A stretch of 64,000 nt of DNA, taken from Snodgrassella alvi. GTDB taxonomy: Bacteria; Pseudomonadota; Gammaproteobacteria; Burkholderiales; Neisseriaceae. The first letter of the stretch is position 1. Each line of letters opens with the position of its first letter. The DNA is taken from the NCBI RefSeq assembly GCF_002777855.1, contig NZ_MEIK01000034.1, forward strand, positions 124,001 to 188,000. The letters run 5' to 3'. Under the pieces are notes generated by a model, which did no database searches, was not told the DNA's origin, and saw only the letters and a list, made by a program, of their open reading frames with translations. Shown here piece by piece: positions 1-8,655 of this stretch. The position numbers and the translations under genes are program-made.

Positions 1-206
1 ACCTTAATGGTAGGCGTTTTAGTGGAGTTCTGTAAACCGTCGTTATCAAAATTTAGTATGGCTACTGAAATGTTTTGGGTTGATGATGTGACTTAAGAAC
101 AGTAAAGTTACATTTTGGTCTACAGTGATACATTCAGAGATCTCATAGTATGTCTGTATATAAAACAGCTATTCACAATGTTTGGGTGGAAATGGCAGAC
201 TATTAT
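1..206. other. Gene-free lead-in upstream of the rpsF promoter
   Basis: I see no convincing gene here. The open frame at 150-389 on the plus strand overlaps the rpsF promoter, leader and gene start in another frame, and its product resembles nothing I recognise. The stretch probably separates rpsF from a gene beyond the window edge. Confidence 0.5.
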
Positions 207-235
207 TTGATTCTGTATGCAAAAATATTTATAAT
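207..235 (+). promoter_or_regulatory. Sigma-70 promoter of the rpsF operon
   Basis: TTGATT (207-212) and TATAAT (230-235) are separated by exactly 17 bases. This is a near-consensus housekeeping promoter and fits a highly expressed ribosomal protein operon. Transcription would start near 242, giving a leader of about 63 bases before rpsF. Confidence 0.75.
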
Positions 236-254
236 AGCTGATTTTCCAACCTTG

Positions 255-280
255 CCCTTTACACTTCGCATGGTAAAGGG
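255..280 (+). promoter_or_regulatory. Leader hairpin in front of rpsF
   Basis: CCCTTTAC (255-262) and GTAAAGGG (273-280) form a perfect 8-bp stem with a 10-base loop, just upstream of the AAGGAG ribosome binding site. Leaders of rpsF operons in many bacteria carry a structure bound by the S6:S18 complex for autoregulation. The conserved CCG element described for that motif is not evident here, so an autoregulatory role is only a possibility. Confidence 0.4.
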
Positions 281-304
281 ATTGATTAGCCACAAGGAGT
301 ATTC

Positions 305-685
305 ATGCGTCATTATGAAATCGTGTTCATTGTCCATCCGGATCAAAGCGAACAGGTCGGTGCCATGGTTGAGCGTTACAAAACCATGATTACTGATGCC
401 AACGGTAAAATTCACCGTTTGGAAGACTGGGGTCGCCGTCAGCTGGCTTACCCGATCAACAAAATTCACAAAGCACACTATGTGCTGATGAACGTTGAAA
501 CTACACCTGAAGTGATTGACGAAATTGAGACTGCGTTCCGCTTTAATGATGCGGTACTGCGTCATCTGACTGTGAAAATGGACGCAGCAGTAACTGAAGC
601 TTCTCCGATGATGAAAGACGAGAAGTCCAAGAATCTGTTAGCAGGTAACAGCACTGAAGCTACTTCAGAGCAAGCTGAAGCCTGA
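305..685 (+). CDS. rpsF: 30S ribosomal protein S6
   Basis: The 126-residue product has the S6 opening ([18 protein letters not shown]) and the [14 protein letters not shown] core, and it matches the family over its full length. The last 30 or so residues are a low-complexity acidic and Ser/Thr-rich tail, usual for S6. S6 binds S18 on the platform of the small subunit. AAGGAG at 295-300 fixes the start. This is the first gene of the rpsF-priB-rpsR-rplI operon, with its own promoter at 207-235. Confidence 0.97.
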   Translation: MRHYEIVFIVHPDQSEQVGAMVERYKTMITDANGKIHRLEDWGRRQLAYPINKIHKAHYVLMNVETTPEVIDEIETAFRFNDAVLRHLTVKMDAAVTEASPMMKDEKSKNLLAGNSTEATSEQAEA

Positions 686-704
686 TTAATTTATTGAGGC
701 TGGT

Positions 705-1001
705 TTGCTGAATCAATTATGCCTTTGTGCTCAGATTAAAAGTCTGAATGAATTACGTTATACCCCCGCTGGTTTGCCGGTATTAACTATGTGGCTTACC
801 CATGAGTCGTGGCAGATGGAGCTACAACAGCGGTTTCTGGCGAAAATGGAAATTCAGGCAAAAGCATTAGGTGATTTAGCTGCTCACTGGCCGTATCAGC
901 CGGGTAGTATGGTGGAAATCACTGGATTTCTGAGCCAAAAAGGTATTTATCATTCCCGACCGGTACTGCATATCCAACAAATTCGCGAATATAAAGGTTA
1001 A
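705..1001 (+). CDS. priB: Primosomal replication protein N (PriB)
   Basis: PriB is a small single-stranded-DNA-binding OB-fold protein that helps PriA restart stalled replication forks. The 98-residue product has the Neisseria-type pattern RYTPAG.PVL, followed by HESWQ and ending in IQ.I.EYKG. The start is a TTG at 705, supported by GAGG at 696-699, and there is no ATG near the N-terminus. The gene lies between rpsF and rpsR, the classic PriB position, with 19- and 5-base gaps that imply cotranscription. Confidence 0.9.
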   Translation: MLNQLCLCAQIKSLNELRYTPAGLPVLTMWLTHESWQMELQQRFLAKMEIQAKALGDLAAHWPYQPGSMVEITGFLSQKGIYHSRPVLHIQQIREYKG

Positions 1002-1006
1002 ACGAC

Positions 1007-1237
1007 ATGGCTCGTCAATCATTCAAACGTAGAAAATTTTGCCGCTTCACTGCGGAAGGTATCAAACAGGTTGATTATAAAGCAGTTGACTTGTTAAAAG
1101 ATTTTATTACCGAAAACGGTAAAATCATTCCGGCTCGTATTACTGGAACCAAAGCACATTATCAGCGTCAGCTATCTACAGCTGTAAAACGTGCCCGTTT
1201 TCTGGCTTTACTGCCTTACACCGATCAACATAAATAA
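1007..1237 (+). CDS. rpsR: 30S ribosomal protein S18
   Basis: The 76-residue basic protein has the S18 pattern [11 protein letters not shown] near the start and [13 protein letters not shown] in the middle, followed by the usual arginine-rich end. It pairs with S6 on the 30S platform. It starts 5 bases after priB, so it is translated from the same message. Confidence 0.97.
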   Translation: MARQSFKRRKFCRFTAEGIKQVDYKAVDLLKDFITENGKIIPARITGTKAHYQRQLSTAVKRARFLALLPYTDQHK

Positions 1238-1252
1238 TAAGGAAGAGTTATT

Positions 1253-1708
1253 ATGCAGATTATTTTGTTAGAAAAAGTCGGTGGCCTGGGTAATCTGGGT
1301 GATCTAGTTAATGTAAAAAACGGCTATGCCCGTAATTTTTTGATTCCTCAAGGCAAAGCACAGCGTGCCAATGCTGCCAATCTGGCTGCATTTGAAGAAA
1401 AACGCGCTGAGTATGAAGCTCATCAAGCTGCAGTATTGGCCGATGCCGAAGCACGCAAGCTGAAACTGGATGGTCAGACAATCAGCGTTGCTCAGAAAGC
1501 TGGTGTGGACGGCCGTTTGTTCGGTTCAGTTACTACTCATGATATTGCTGAAGCCATTAAAGCAGCAGTCGGTGTGGAAGTAGTGAAAGCTAATGTACGT
1601 CTGCCTAATGGTCCGTTAAAAGCCATTGGCGAATATGAAATCGAAGTAGCGCTACACAGTGATGCTGTGGCTGCTATTACGGTAACCGTTGTGGCTGCTG
1701 CTGAATAA
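1253..1708 (+). CDS. rplI: 50S ribosomal protein L9
   Basis: The 151-residue product has the L9 N-terminal domain ([19 protein letters not shown], then [14 protein letters not shown]), a long central helix of about residues 45-75, and a C-terminal domain. L9 sits at the base of the L1 stalk and binds 23S rRNA. AAGGAAGAG precedes the start. It is the last gene of the operon, followed by a strong terminator at 1739-1769. Confidence 0.97.
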   Translation: MQIILLEKVGGLGNLGDLVNVKNGYARNFLIPQGKAQRANAANLAAFEEKRAEYEAHQAAVLADAEARKLKLDGQTISVAQKAGVDGRLFGSVTTHDIAEAIKAAVGVEVVKANVRLPNGPLKAIGEYEIEVALHSDAVAAITVTVVAAAE

Positions 1709-1738
1709 GTATAACTGACCACACATCAGGAAAGCGTA

Positions 1739-1769
1739 AGCTGTCTGGATTATTCCAGACAGCTTTTTT
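1739..1769 (+). terminator. Terminator of the rpsF-rplI operon
   Basis: A perfect 10-bp stem (AGCTGTCTGG / CCAGACAGCT) with a 6-base loop is followed directly by a T run at 1764-1769. Confidence 0.9.
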
Positions 1770-1828
1770 GTTATAGATGGTAAAAATAGTTTAGACTGTG
1801 CATAAAGCATATATTAGGAACCATAATA

Positions 1829-2905
1829 ATGAAATACCTACTGATTACAGGTGCAGCCTTATTGCTGGCGGCCTGCCAAAGCACACAATCTATCCAGAAT
1901 AAACCAATTAAACCTGTTGTAACGGCTACTGTAACCACAGAGGCTGATGAAAAAGTGTTTGCATTAACCGATAGCGGTTTGGATTTGCTAGGCCGTAATG
2001 ATGTGAACCGCTTTATTGATAATGAGATAAAACGTGGTCACTACAGCCGCGAGCAACTGGAAAATTTTTTTCGGCAAGTACGTTATCGCCCGAGTATTAT
2101 CCGTGGCATGGATAAGCCGGGCACCTCTCAGCCGTGGTATACCTTTGTTCAGAATAATGCAAATAATGTGCGTATCACTACAGGTAACGCTTTTTGGCAG
2201 AATAATGCAGCTGTGATTCAGGAGGTTTCCAAGCGCTATGGTGTAACACCACAATTATTGGTTGCAATAGTGGGTATTGAAACCAATTATGGCGCGAGTA
2301 TGGGTTCATATCGTGTGGCGGATGCGCTGACTACCCTTGGATATCACTATCCGCGCCGTGCAGCTTATTTTCAGCGCGAGCTGGCAGAATTTTTGCAGCT
2401 GGCTTATGAGGAAAAACAGGATCCATTTAGTTTCAAAGGTAGTTTTGCCGGAGCAATGGGTATGCCGCAGTTTATGCCATCCAGTTTTCATCAATATGCT
2501 GTAGATTGGGATGGTGACGGGCATAGGGATATCTGGCGCAATGCCGGTGATACGCTGGCTTCAGTGGCCAATTATATGAAGCAACATGGCTGGCAGTCTG
2601 GTGCACCGATTGCGGTACAGGTGAGTATGCAGCCAACGCCACAATTACTACAGATTATTGATGAGCCAACTTCCCTAAAATATACTGCCGGGCAATTGCG
2701 TCAACTGGGTGTGGTGATTCCGGCGCAGATAGGCAATCAGGAAAAGGGTATTTTGTACCGGCTGGAAATGTCACCCGGTGTGTATGATTACTGGTTTGGG
2801 CTAAATAATTTTTATACGGTCTGGCAATATAATCACAGCCGGCATTATGTAGCTGCGGTGCGGCAGATTGCCAATAATCTGGCTGATGCTAATGCAAATT
2901 TATAA
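1829..2905 (+). CDS. mltB: Lytic murein transglycosylase B, lipoprotein
   Basis: This 358-residue protein has a lipoprotein signal (MKYLLITGAALLLAACQS, cysteine at residue 16), so it should be anchored in the outer membrane facing the periplasm. The SLT_2 domain covers about residues 50-345. The catalytic glutamate lies in VGIETNYG, near residue 151, and the GAMGMPQFMPSS and DGDGHRDIW patterns are typical of the family. It cleaves peptidoglycan between MurNAc and GlcNAc to give 1,6-anhydro ends. The gene is monocistronic, between the rplI terminator and the dnaX promoter region. Confidence 0.93.
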   Translation: MKYLLITGAALLLAACQSTQSIQNKPIKPVVTATVTTEADEKVFALTDSGLDLLGRNDVNRFIDNEIKRGHYSREQLENFFRQVRYRPSIIRGMDKPGTSQPWYTFVQNNANNVRITTGNAFWQNNAAVIQEVSKRYGVTPQLLVAIVGIETNYGASMGSYRVADALTTLGYHYPRRAAYFQRELAEFLQLAYEEKQDPFSFKGSFAGAMGMPQFMPSSFHQYAVDWDGDGHRDIWRNAGDTLASVANYMKQHGWQSGAPIAVQVSMQPTPQLLQIIDEPTSLKYTAGQLRQLGVVIPAQIGNQEKGILYRLEMSPGVYDYWFGLNNFYTVWQYNHSRHYVAAVRQIANNLADANANL

Positions 2906-3363
2906 TGTTTAATTTGTCACTTTGTCCAAGCTAACTGCTGAGCTAGGTAGCTTTGCGAATAAGCTAAGCTACCTTCTGAATTTTGTACCAAACCTAGAGC
3001 TACAAAGAAATGTGTTGAGCTCATTATTCCAATTGTATAAATTGATCTGAGTTGTTGGATGTAAAGCTGGTATGGGTGCAGTAAATTATGTTTCATATTT
3101 AGTATTTAATCTTCTTATGGCAATGAATTACAGAATGTAAAAAAGTCGTTTGCTGATAATGCTTGAATTCTTACTAACAGGCCTTATTAATACCATTCCT
3201 TCTAAACGATTTCTTATTGTTATCTACGATTTTTTGCTGTCTTTTATCCTAACCACTGTAGGTTGTTTTTGGTTACAATGTGGTGCCTGTCTGTGTATTT
3301 CTGACAGACAAAATTTCATTTTTTGAGTATAGATTCTGCTGTGGCTGGCGGTTGTGGACGGTT
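2906..3363. other. Intergenic region between mltB and dnaX
   Basis: There is no gene I can support. It holds a possible mltB terminator (2945-2974) and, near its end, a TACAAT element at 3274-3279 that could be the -10 box of dnaX, without a clear -35 box. Confidence 0.5.
2945..2974 (+). terminator. Possible terminator after mltB
   Basis: AGGTAGCTT (2945-2953) and AAGCTACCT (2966-2974) form a 9-bp stem with a 12-base loop. Only a short, interrupted T stretch follows, so termination may be weak. Confidence 0.45.
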
Positions 3364-5343
3364 ATGACTTATCAAGTATTGGCGCGTAAATGGCGGCCGA
3401 AAAGGTTTGCTGATTTAGTGGGGCAGGAGCATGTGGTTAAGGCATTGGTGAATGCGCTTGATAAAGGCCGTTTGCACCATGCGTATATGCTGACTGGAAC
3501 ACGAGGTGTAGGTAAAACTACCATTGCCCGTATTCTGGCTAAAAGCCTCAATTGTTTGCATGTTGAACATGGCGAACCGTGTAATCAGTGCGATTCATGC
3601 CGTCAGATTGATGCTGGACGCTTCGTTGATGTACTGGAAATTGATGCGGCCTCTAATACAGGGATTGATAATATCCGTGAGGTGCTGGAAAACGCGCAGT
3701 ATGCACCTACGATGGGACGCTATAAGGTATATATTATTGACGAAGTGCATATGCTGTCCAAAAGTGCATTCAATGCCATGCTTAAAACGCTGGAAGAACC
3801 ACCGGAACATGTGAAGTTTATTCTGGCTACAACCGACCCACAAAAAGTACCGATTACAGTATTGAGCCGCTGCCTCCAATTTGTGTTGCGTAATTTGAAC
3901 AGCACGCAGGTGTACGATCATCTGGTTTATGTATTACAGCAGGAACAGATTGATTATGAAGATGCGGCATTGCTGCTGTTGGGTAGAGTGGCTGCCGGTT
4001 CCATGCGCGATGCGCTTAGTTTGCTTGATCAGGCAATTGCAATTGGTTCTGGCAAGGTGACCGAAGCAAATGTGCGCAATATGATTGGCGCGGTGGATAA
4101 AAGCTATTTGTATGCTTTACTGGAAGCGCTGGCTACAGGTGATGGAAAAGCTTTGTTATCCAAGGCTGATGAAATGGCTAGCTGTGCAGTGGGTTTTGAC
4201 AGTGCGCTGACAGAGCTGGCTTTATTGTTACAGCGTTTAACTATTTTGCAAACAGTGCCTTCTGCCATTGCATCGGATGAACCTGAATATGCGGCTTTAA
4301 CCCGCTTTGCCGGCCAGTTTTCTGGTGAACAAATACAACTCTACTATCAATGCGCTTTACGAGGTAAAGCGGATTTACCTCTGGCACCGGATGAGAAGGC
4401 CGGGTTCGTAATGACTTTGCTGCGCATGTTGGCTTTTACACCACTTGCTGCAGTAAATACTCAACGTCTGCATGGTCAGCTTAGCGGCACTCAACTGCAA
4501 AATCCGCCGGATAGTAATCTTATGGTTGCTGAAGGACAATATTTTAAATCTGTGGAGACAGCAGTATCTGCGGATATATCGGGTAACGAAGGGGTAAGCA
4601 CTGAAGCTGAGCAAAATGTACAGGCAGAGCCCGTTACACGCGTGGAAACCAATCCAGCAGCAACATCTAGTGGTATTGATTATCAGGCAGTTCCACCTGA
4701 TGTGAATGCTCATAGATCAGCAATGGCTGATGAGGGGTTACCACCTCCGTGGGAAGATGTTCCTTCAGATTTGTCAGTTGCAGTTGATGACAATTCTATG
4801 CCACCGCCTTTGTTAACCTCTGATGAGCCTGATGTGCCTGAGCAGTTTGCTACCCTAAAGTTGGAGGCTGACTCAGGCAGCTTAGCTGTTGATCCAGCTG
4901 ATAAAACACAACCGGAAATACTTCAGAATAGTTTTCCGCCTCTAAGTGCTGAGAACTGGCCAGAAATATTAACTTTGCTGGCACACCGGCTTGGAGCTGT
5001 ACAGTTGTTCAGCCAACATTCTGCCGTTGCTGCCTATGAAGAACATACTGGTGAATTGACGATTGCGCTTGCAGAGCAGGGAGAACCGACAGCTAACCGT
5101 GAATTATTAACGCGGCTGGCTGAAACTCTTTCGGAAGTTTATAAGCGGCCGATTCGGCTGCAGACTTGCAGCTGGCAAGAACAAAGTACGCTGGAAACAC
5201 CGCAGATGCGTCAGCAGCGTCTGCATGCTGAAGCTCAGCAGCAGGCACAATCTATTCTGGAAGCGCAGCCAGCGGTGAAAATGCTAATGGATACCTTTAA
5301 CGCAAGTTGGATTCCTGAAAGCTTGCGTCTGGCTGAAGATTAA
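3364..5343 (+). CDS. dnaX: DNA polymerase III subunit tau
   Basis: DnaX is the clamp-loader ATPase that ties together the replicative polymerase. The open frame extends up to 3280, but the family start is MTYQVLARKWRP at 3364, giving 659 residues. Walker A is GTRGVGKTT (about residues 44-52), a four-cysteine zinc site follows (C..GEPCNQCDSC), and the DEVHML Walker B lies near residue 128. A proline/acid-rich linker of roughly residues 380-530 leads to the tau-specific C-terminal domain. No A-rich slippery heptamer like that of E. coli dnaX is visible, so only tau is predicted. Confidence 0.95.
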   Translation: MTYQVLARKWRPKRFADLVGQEHVVKALVNALDKGRLHHAYMLTGTRGVGKTTIARILAKSLNCLHVEHGEPCNQCDSCRQIDAGRFVDVLEIDAASNTGIDNIREVLENAQYAPTMGRYKVYIIDEVHMLSKSAFNAMLKTLEEPPEHVKFILATTDPQKVPITVLSRCLQFVLRNLNSTQVYDHLVYVLQQEQIDYEDAALLLLGRVAAGSMRDALSLLDQAIAIGSGKVTEANVRNMIGAVDKSYLYALLEALATGDGKALLSKADEMASCAVGFDSALTELALLLQRLTILQTVPSAIASDEPEYAALTRFAGQFSGEQIQLYYQCALRGKADLPLAPDEKAGFVMTLLRMLAFTPLAAVNTQRLHGQLSGTQLQNPPDSNLMVAEGQYFKSVETAVSADISGNEGVSTEAEQNVQAEPVTRVETNPAATSSGIDYQAVPPDVNAHRSAMADEGLPPPWEDVPSDLSVAVDDNSMPPPLLTSDEPDVPEQFATLKLEADSGSLAVDPADKTQPEILQNSFPPLSAENWPEILTLLAHRLGAVQLFSQHSAVAAYEEHTGELTIALAEQGEPTANRELLTRLAETLSEVYKRPIRLQTCSWQEQSTLETPQMRQQRLHAEAQQQAQSILEAQPAVKMLMDTFNASWIPESLRLAED

Positions 5344-5398
5344 TTACAATATTTGGTTTAATTTTTTCCGTTTAAATTTGAAGTAAAAGGAAGTTGCT

Positions 5399-5740
5399 AT
5401 GTTTGGAAAAGCAGGTTTAGGTGGTTTGATGAAGCAGGCGCAGCAGATGCAGGAACGCATGAAAAAGGCGCAGGCAGAGCTGGCTAATGTGGAAGTGGAA
5501 GGTGAATCTGGAGCCGGAATGGTTAAGGTAACCATGAATTGTCATTACGGGGTTAAGCGTATTCATATTGATGATACTCTGCTTGCCGATGCAGCTGAAG
5601 ATAAAGAAATGCTAGAAGATTTGATTGCGGCTGCGGTAAATGATGCAGTGCGTAAGGCTGAGGCCACTTCTTCTGAACGGATGGGGCAGTTTACGCAAGG
5701 TATGAATCTGCCTGCTGGTATGGGTGATTTCTTTAAATAA
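5399..5740 (+). CDS. ybaB: YbaB/EbfC nucleoid-associated protein
   Basis: The 113-residue product has the family pattern: a glycine-rich start ([18 protein letters not shown]), a long helix, and [15 protein letters not shown]. YbaB forms dimers that bind DNA. It follows dnaX by 55 bases, and dnaX-ybaB-recR is a widely conserved order. AAAAGGAAG lies just upstream of the start. Confidence 0.95.
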   Translation: MFGKAGLGGLMKQAQQMQERMKKAQAELANVEVEGESGAGMVKVTMNCHYGVKRIHIDDTLLADAAEDKEMLEDLIAAAVNDAVRKAEATSSERMGQFTQGMNLPAGMGDFFK

Positions 5741-5961
5741 TTTATTACACAGGGAGGGTAATTTGGATGAGTTGCTCTTCCTTTTATCTTGAAAAATAGC
5801 ATGAATTGGCTGAACATGCGTTTGCTGCAGCTTTTTCCTTTTAGCTTTTGCCATGCTCTAATTGATTTAAATCTGAAATAAAATCAATTAAATGGCTGTT
5901 AATGCTAATTGTATATTGGCTGATAAATTAAATCTTTAGCTGCGTGTTAATGAGTAACAGA

Positions 5962-6567
5962 ATGAGCACAAAAAACACTGATGCTTTGAGCCGTTTAACC
6001 AATGCATTAAAAGTCTTGCCGAATGTGGGACCTAAAACGGCACAGCGTATGGCTTATGAATTGCTACAGCATAAGCGTGCTGGTGCGGAGGAATTAGTCG
6101 CCGCTATTCAGGCTGCTTTGTTACAGGTGCATCATTGTCGGTTATGCAATACTTTTTGCGAGGGTGAATTGTGTGCCATCTGTGCGGATAAAACTCGTGA
6201 CGCTAAGCGGCTGATGATTGTGCAGATGCCGGTGGATGTAGCCAGTATGGAATCAGCGAATTGTCATGATGGGCTGTATTTTGTGCTGATGGGACAGGTA
6301 AACCCGACACAGGGCGCAGATTTACAGGCTATAGCGCTGGATAAGCTGGTTACACGGTTACAGGAATATGAAGTAGAAGAGATTATTATTGCTACGAATT
6401 TTACAGCTGAAGGAGATGCTACGGCTTATGTCCTGTCACAGTTGCTTACGGATTTTCCAGCTAAAATTACGCGGCTGGCTCGCGGTATGCCTCTGGGTGG
6501 AGAGCTGGAGTATGTGGATGCCGGTACTCTGGCGCAGGCTGTTTATGAACGACGGAATATAAAATAA
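5962..6567 (+). CDS. recR: Recombination protein RecR
   Basis: RecR works with RecO and RecF to load RecA on gapped DNA. The product has an N-terminal HhH region (LPNVGPKTAQRMAYELL), a four-cysteine zinc finger (C..C..C..C around residues 57-72), and a Toprim domain ending in GGELEYVDAGTL. The frame opens at a GTG at 5944 and has ATGs at 5950 and 5962. I chose 5962 because MSTKNTDALSRL aligns with the usual RecR N-terminus, giving 201 residues; no start has a clear ribosome binding site. A terminator follows at 6617. Confidence 0.93.
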   Translation: MSTKNTDALSRLTNALKVLPNVGPKTAQRMAYELLQHKRAGAEELVAAIQAALLQVHHCRLCNTFCEGELCAICADKTRDAKRLMIVQMPVDVASMESANCHDGLYFVLMGQVNPTQGADLQAIALDKLVTRLQEYEVEEIIIATNFTAEGDATAYVLSQLLTDFPAKITRLARGMPLGGELEYVDAGTLAQAVYERRNIK

Positions 6568-6914
6568 ATTTTGGCAGTATTAATTCTTGATTCGTATATT
6601 GCTTATTATTTGTTGTAGCTAAAGATTGGTTTACTCTTTAGCTTTTTTTGTATTTTGATTTGAGTTTTATTTGGGCAAAATAACCCTTTTGAAAGAAGTT
6701 TTCTCAAAATAAAGCTGATAATTCTGGCATGGTGAAATAAGCAAGAATTGTTATCTAGTTAAGAATTATGGCAGGCTGAGCAATTTATTCTGCGTAAGAA
6801 AATTTGATTGTTGCAGTCTGCCGATAATGTCTTTTAATGTTACCAGTTGTTTTTCTATTTTTTTAACACTTAAGACTGAGTTAATTTAAGCCATTATTAC
6901 AGTCTATACTGGAT
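6568..6914. other. Convergent intergenic region between recR and ilvA
   Basis: It contains the recR terminator (6617-6650). I see no other gene or structured element, and no clear ilvA terminator on the minus strand. Confidence 0.5.
6617..6650 (+). terminator. Terminator of recR
   Basis: AGCTAAAGA (6617-6625) and TCTTTAGCT (6635-6643) form a perfect 9-bp stem with a 9-base loop, followed by a run of T to 6649. Confidence 0.88.
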
Positions 6915-8450
6915 TTATTTTTTGTCTGGGGTTTCACTCAGAAACAGCTGATAAGCAGCATTGTGCGTCTGTTCCTGATATAGATAACCAAGGTGTTCCA
7001 GAAATGTATGGAATTTTTCTGTATCAGAAGGAGGAATATCCAGACCCACTAATACGCGGCCGAAATCGGCACCATGGTTGCGATAATGAAACAGGGAAAT
7101 ATTCCAGTCAGATTGCATGTGCAACAGAAAGCGTTTTAATGCGCCTGGCCGCTCTGGGAACTCAAAGCTTATCAGGCGCTCATTGGCTACTTTTCCAGTG
7201 CGACCGCCCACCATATAGCGGATATGCAGTTTGGCCATTTCGTTATGGGTTAAGTCGATGGTCGGCAGGCCGTTGCTGTTTAGTTCCTGTGCAATCTGCT
7301 GTAAATCGGCGATGTCGTTACTCTGGATACCGACAAAAATATGGGCTTTCTGGTTATCCCCATAGCGATAATTGAATTCCGTAATATTGCGGTTGCCTAT
7401 CAGTTCAATAAAGTGACGGAAGCTGCCCGGTTTTTCCGGTATGGTAACAGCAAAAATACCTTCATGGCCTTCGGTCAGTTCACAACGTTCGGATACATAA
7501 CGAAGCTGATGAAAGTTCATGTTGGCACCACTTGTGACGGCTATCAAATTTTGATGCTGGCACTGATTCTTAGCGATATATGCTTTTAGGCCGGCTAGGG
7601 CAAGTGCGCCTGAGGTTTCAGTAATACTGCGAGTATCATCGAAGATATCTTTAATCGCCGCACAAATGCTGTCGGAATCGACAATGATGATGTCGTCTAA
7701 AAGGTCGCGGCACAAAGCAAATGTTTCTTCGCCCACCAGTTTGACGGCAGTGCCGTCGGCAAATAGGCCAACTTCAGATAATTCGATGCGTTTACCTGCT
7801 GCAATGGATTGTTTCATGGCGCAAGCATCTTCGGTTTCAACGCCGATTACTTTGATTTCCGGACGTACGTTTTTGATATAGGCGGCAACGCCAGCAGCGA
7901 GGCCACCACCACCGATGGCTACAAAAACTGCATCTATTGGTTTGGCATGCTGACGCAGTATTTCCATGCCGATGGTGCCTTGTCCTGCTATCACATCAGG
8001 ATCATCAAATGGTGGAATGTAGGTTAAGCCGCTTTCGGTAACCAGTTGCATGGCGTGGTTATAAGCATCGTTGTATGACTCACCGGCCAATACGACTTTT
8101 CCTCCCCTTTTTCTGACAGCATCAATTTTGATTTGTGGTGTGGTTTGAGGCATGACAATTGTTGCCTCACATCCTAGTTTTTGCGCAGACAATGCTACAC
8201 CCTGTGCATGGTTGCCAGCTGAAGCAGTAATAACCCCTTTTTTTAGAGTAGTTTTGTCCAGCTTGGCCATTTTGTTATAGGCGCCACGGATTTTAAAGGA
8301 AAATACCGGCTGTAAATCTTCACGTTTTAGCCAGATGTGGTTGTTGAGTCGGTCGGATAGGTTGGTGGCATAATCCAAAGGCGTTTCAATGGCTACATCG
8401 TAGACAGCGGCGGTGAGTATGCGGATGAGGTAGTTTGCGTGTTTGTTCAT
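6915..8450 (-). CDS. ilvA: Threonine ammonia-lyase, biosynthetic
   Basis: IlvA converts threonine to 2-oxobutanoate and ammonia, the first step of isoleucine synthesis. At 511 residues it is the long allosteric form: a PLP fold-type II catalytic domain up to about residue 325, then two ACT-like domains. The PLP lysine is K53 in SFKIRGAYN, the phosphate loop is GGGGLAAG, and the C-terminal half has the EKPGSFRHF and ERPGALKRF repeats of the two regulatory domains. Feedback control by isoleucine is expected from the family. It stands alone, transcribed away from the PBP5-like gene. Confidence 0.96.
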   Translation of the reverse strand: MNKHANYLIRILTAAVYDVAIETPLDYATNLSDRLNNHIWLKREDLQPVFSFKIRGAYNKMAKLDKTTLKKGVITASAGNHAQGVALSAQKLGCEATIVMPQTTPQIKIDAVRKRGGKVVLAGESYNDAYNHAMQLVTESGLTYIPPFDDPDVIAGQGTIGMEILRQHAKPIDAVFVAIGGGGLAAGVAAYIKNVRPEIKVIGVETEDACAMKQSIAAGKRIELSEVGLFADGTAVKLVGEETFALCRDLLDDIIIVDSDSICAAIKDIFDDTRSITETSGALALAGLKAYIAKNQCQHQNLIAVTSGANMNFHQLRYVSERCELTEGHEGIFAVTIPEKPGSFRHFIELIGNRNITEFNYRYGDNQKAHIFVGIQSNDIADLQQIAQELNSNGLPTIDLTHNEMAKLHIRYMVGGRTGKVANERLISFEFPERPGALKRFLLHMQSDWNISLFHYRNHGADFGRVLVGLDIPPSDTEKFHTFLEHLGYLYQEQTHNAAYQLFLSETPDKK

Positions 8451-8655
8451 GATTGCTTATAAAGAAGAGTCTGATTTTATTGTGCAGATTGTCTGCTTAA
8501 CGGAATTAATCAAAAATTAACGATAACGCGGCTGTTTTTTTTATGCAAGTAAATTTGCCAATATTGCTTATCTAGTGCGGTCAAATGTTTATAATATCCC
8601 GTTAAGGATTGGGTGAATGCCGGCAAAGCCGATTTTGAATGTGCTAAAAGAAAAT

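Noticed and set aside
150-389. Open frame on the plus strand over the rpsF promoter and start
   Set aside because: It overlaps the promoter, leader hairpin and first codons of rpsF in another frame and resembles no family.
3364-5343. Programmed frameshift in dnaX giving a gamma subunit
   Set aside because: No A-rich slippery heptamer is present in the linker; the only C-AAAAAG-like run lies early in the ATPase domain and in the wrong phase.
5862-5875. FNR-like site TTGATTTAAATCTG upstream of recR
   Set aside because: The second half-site departs from ATCAA at two positions, and anaerobic control of recR has no support.
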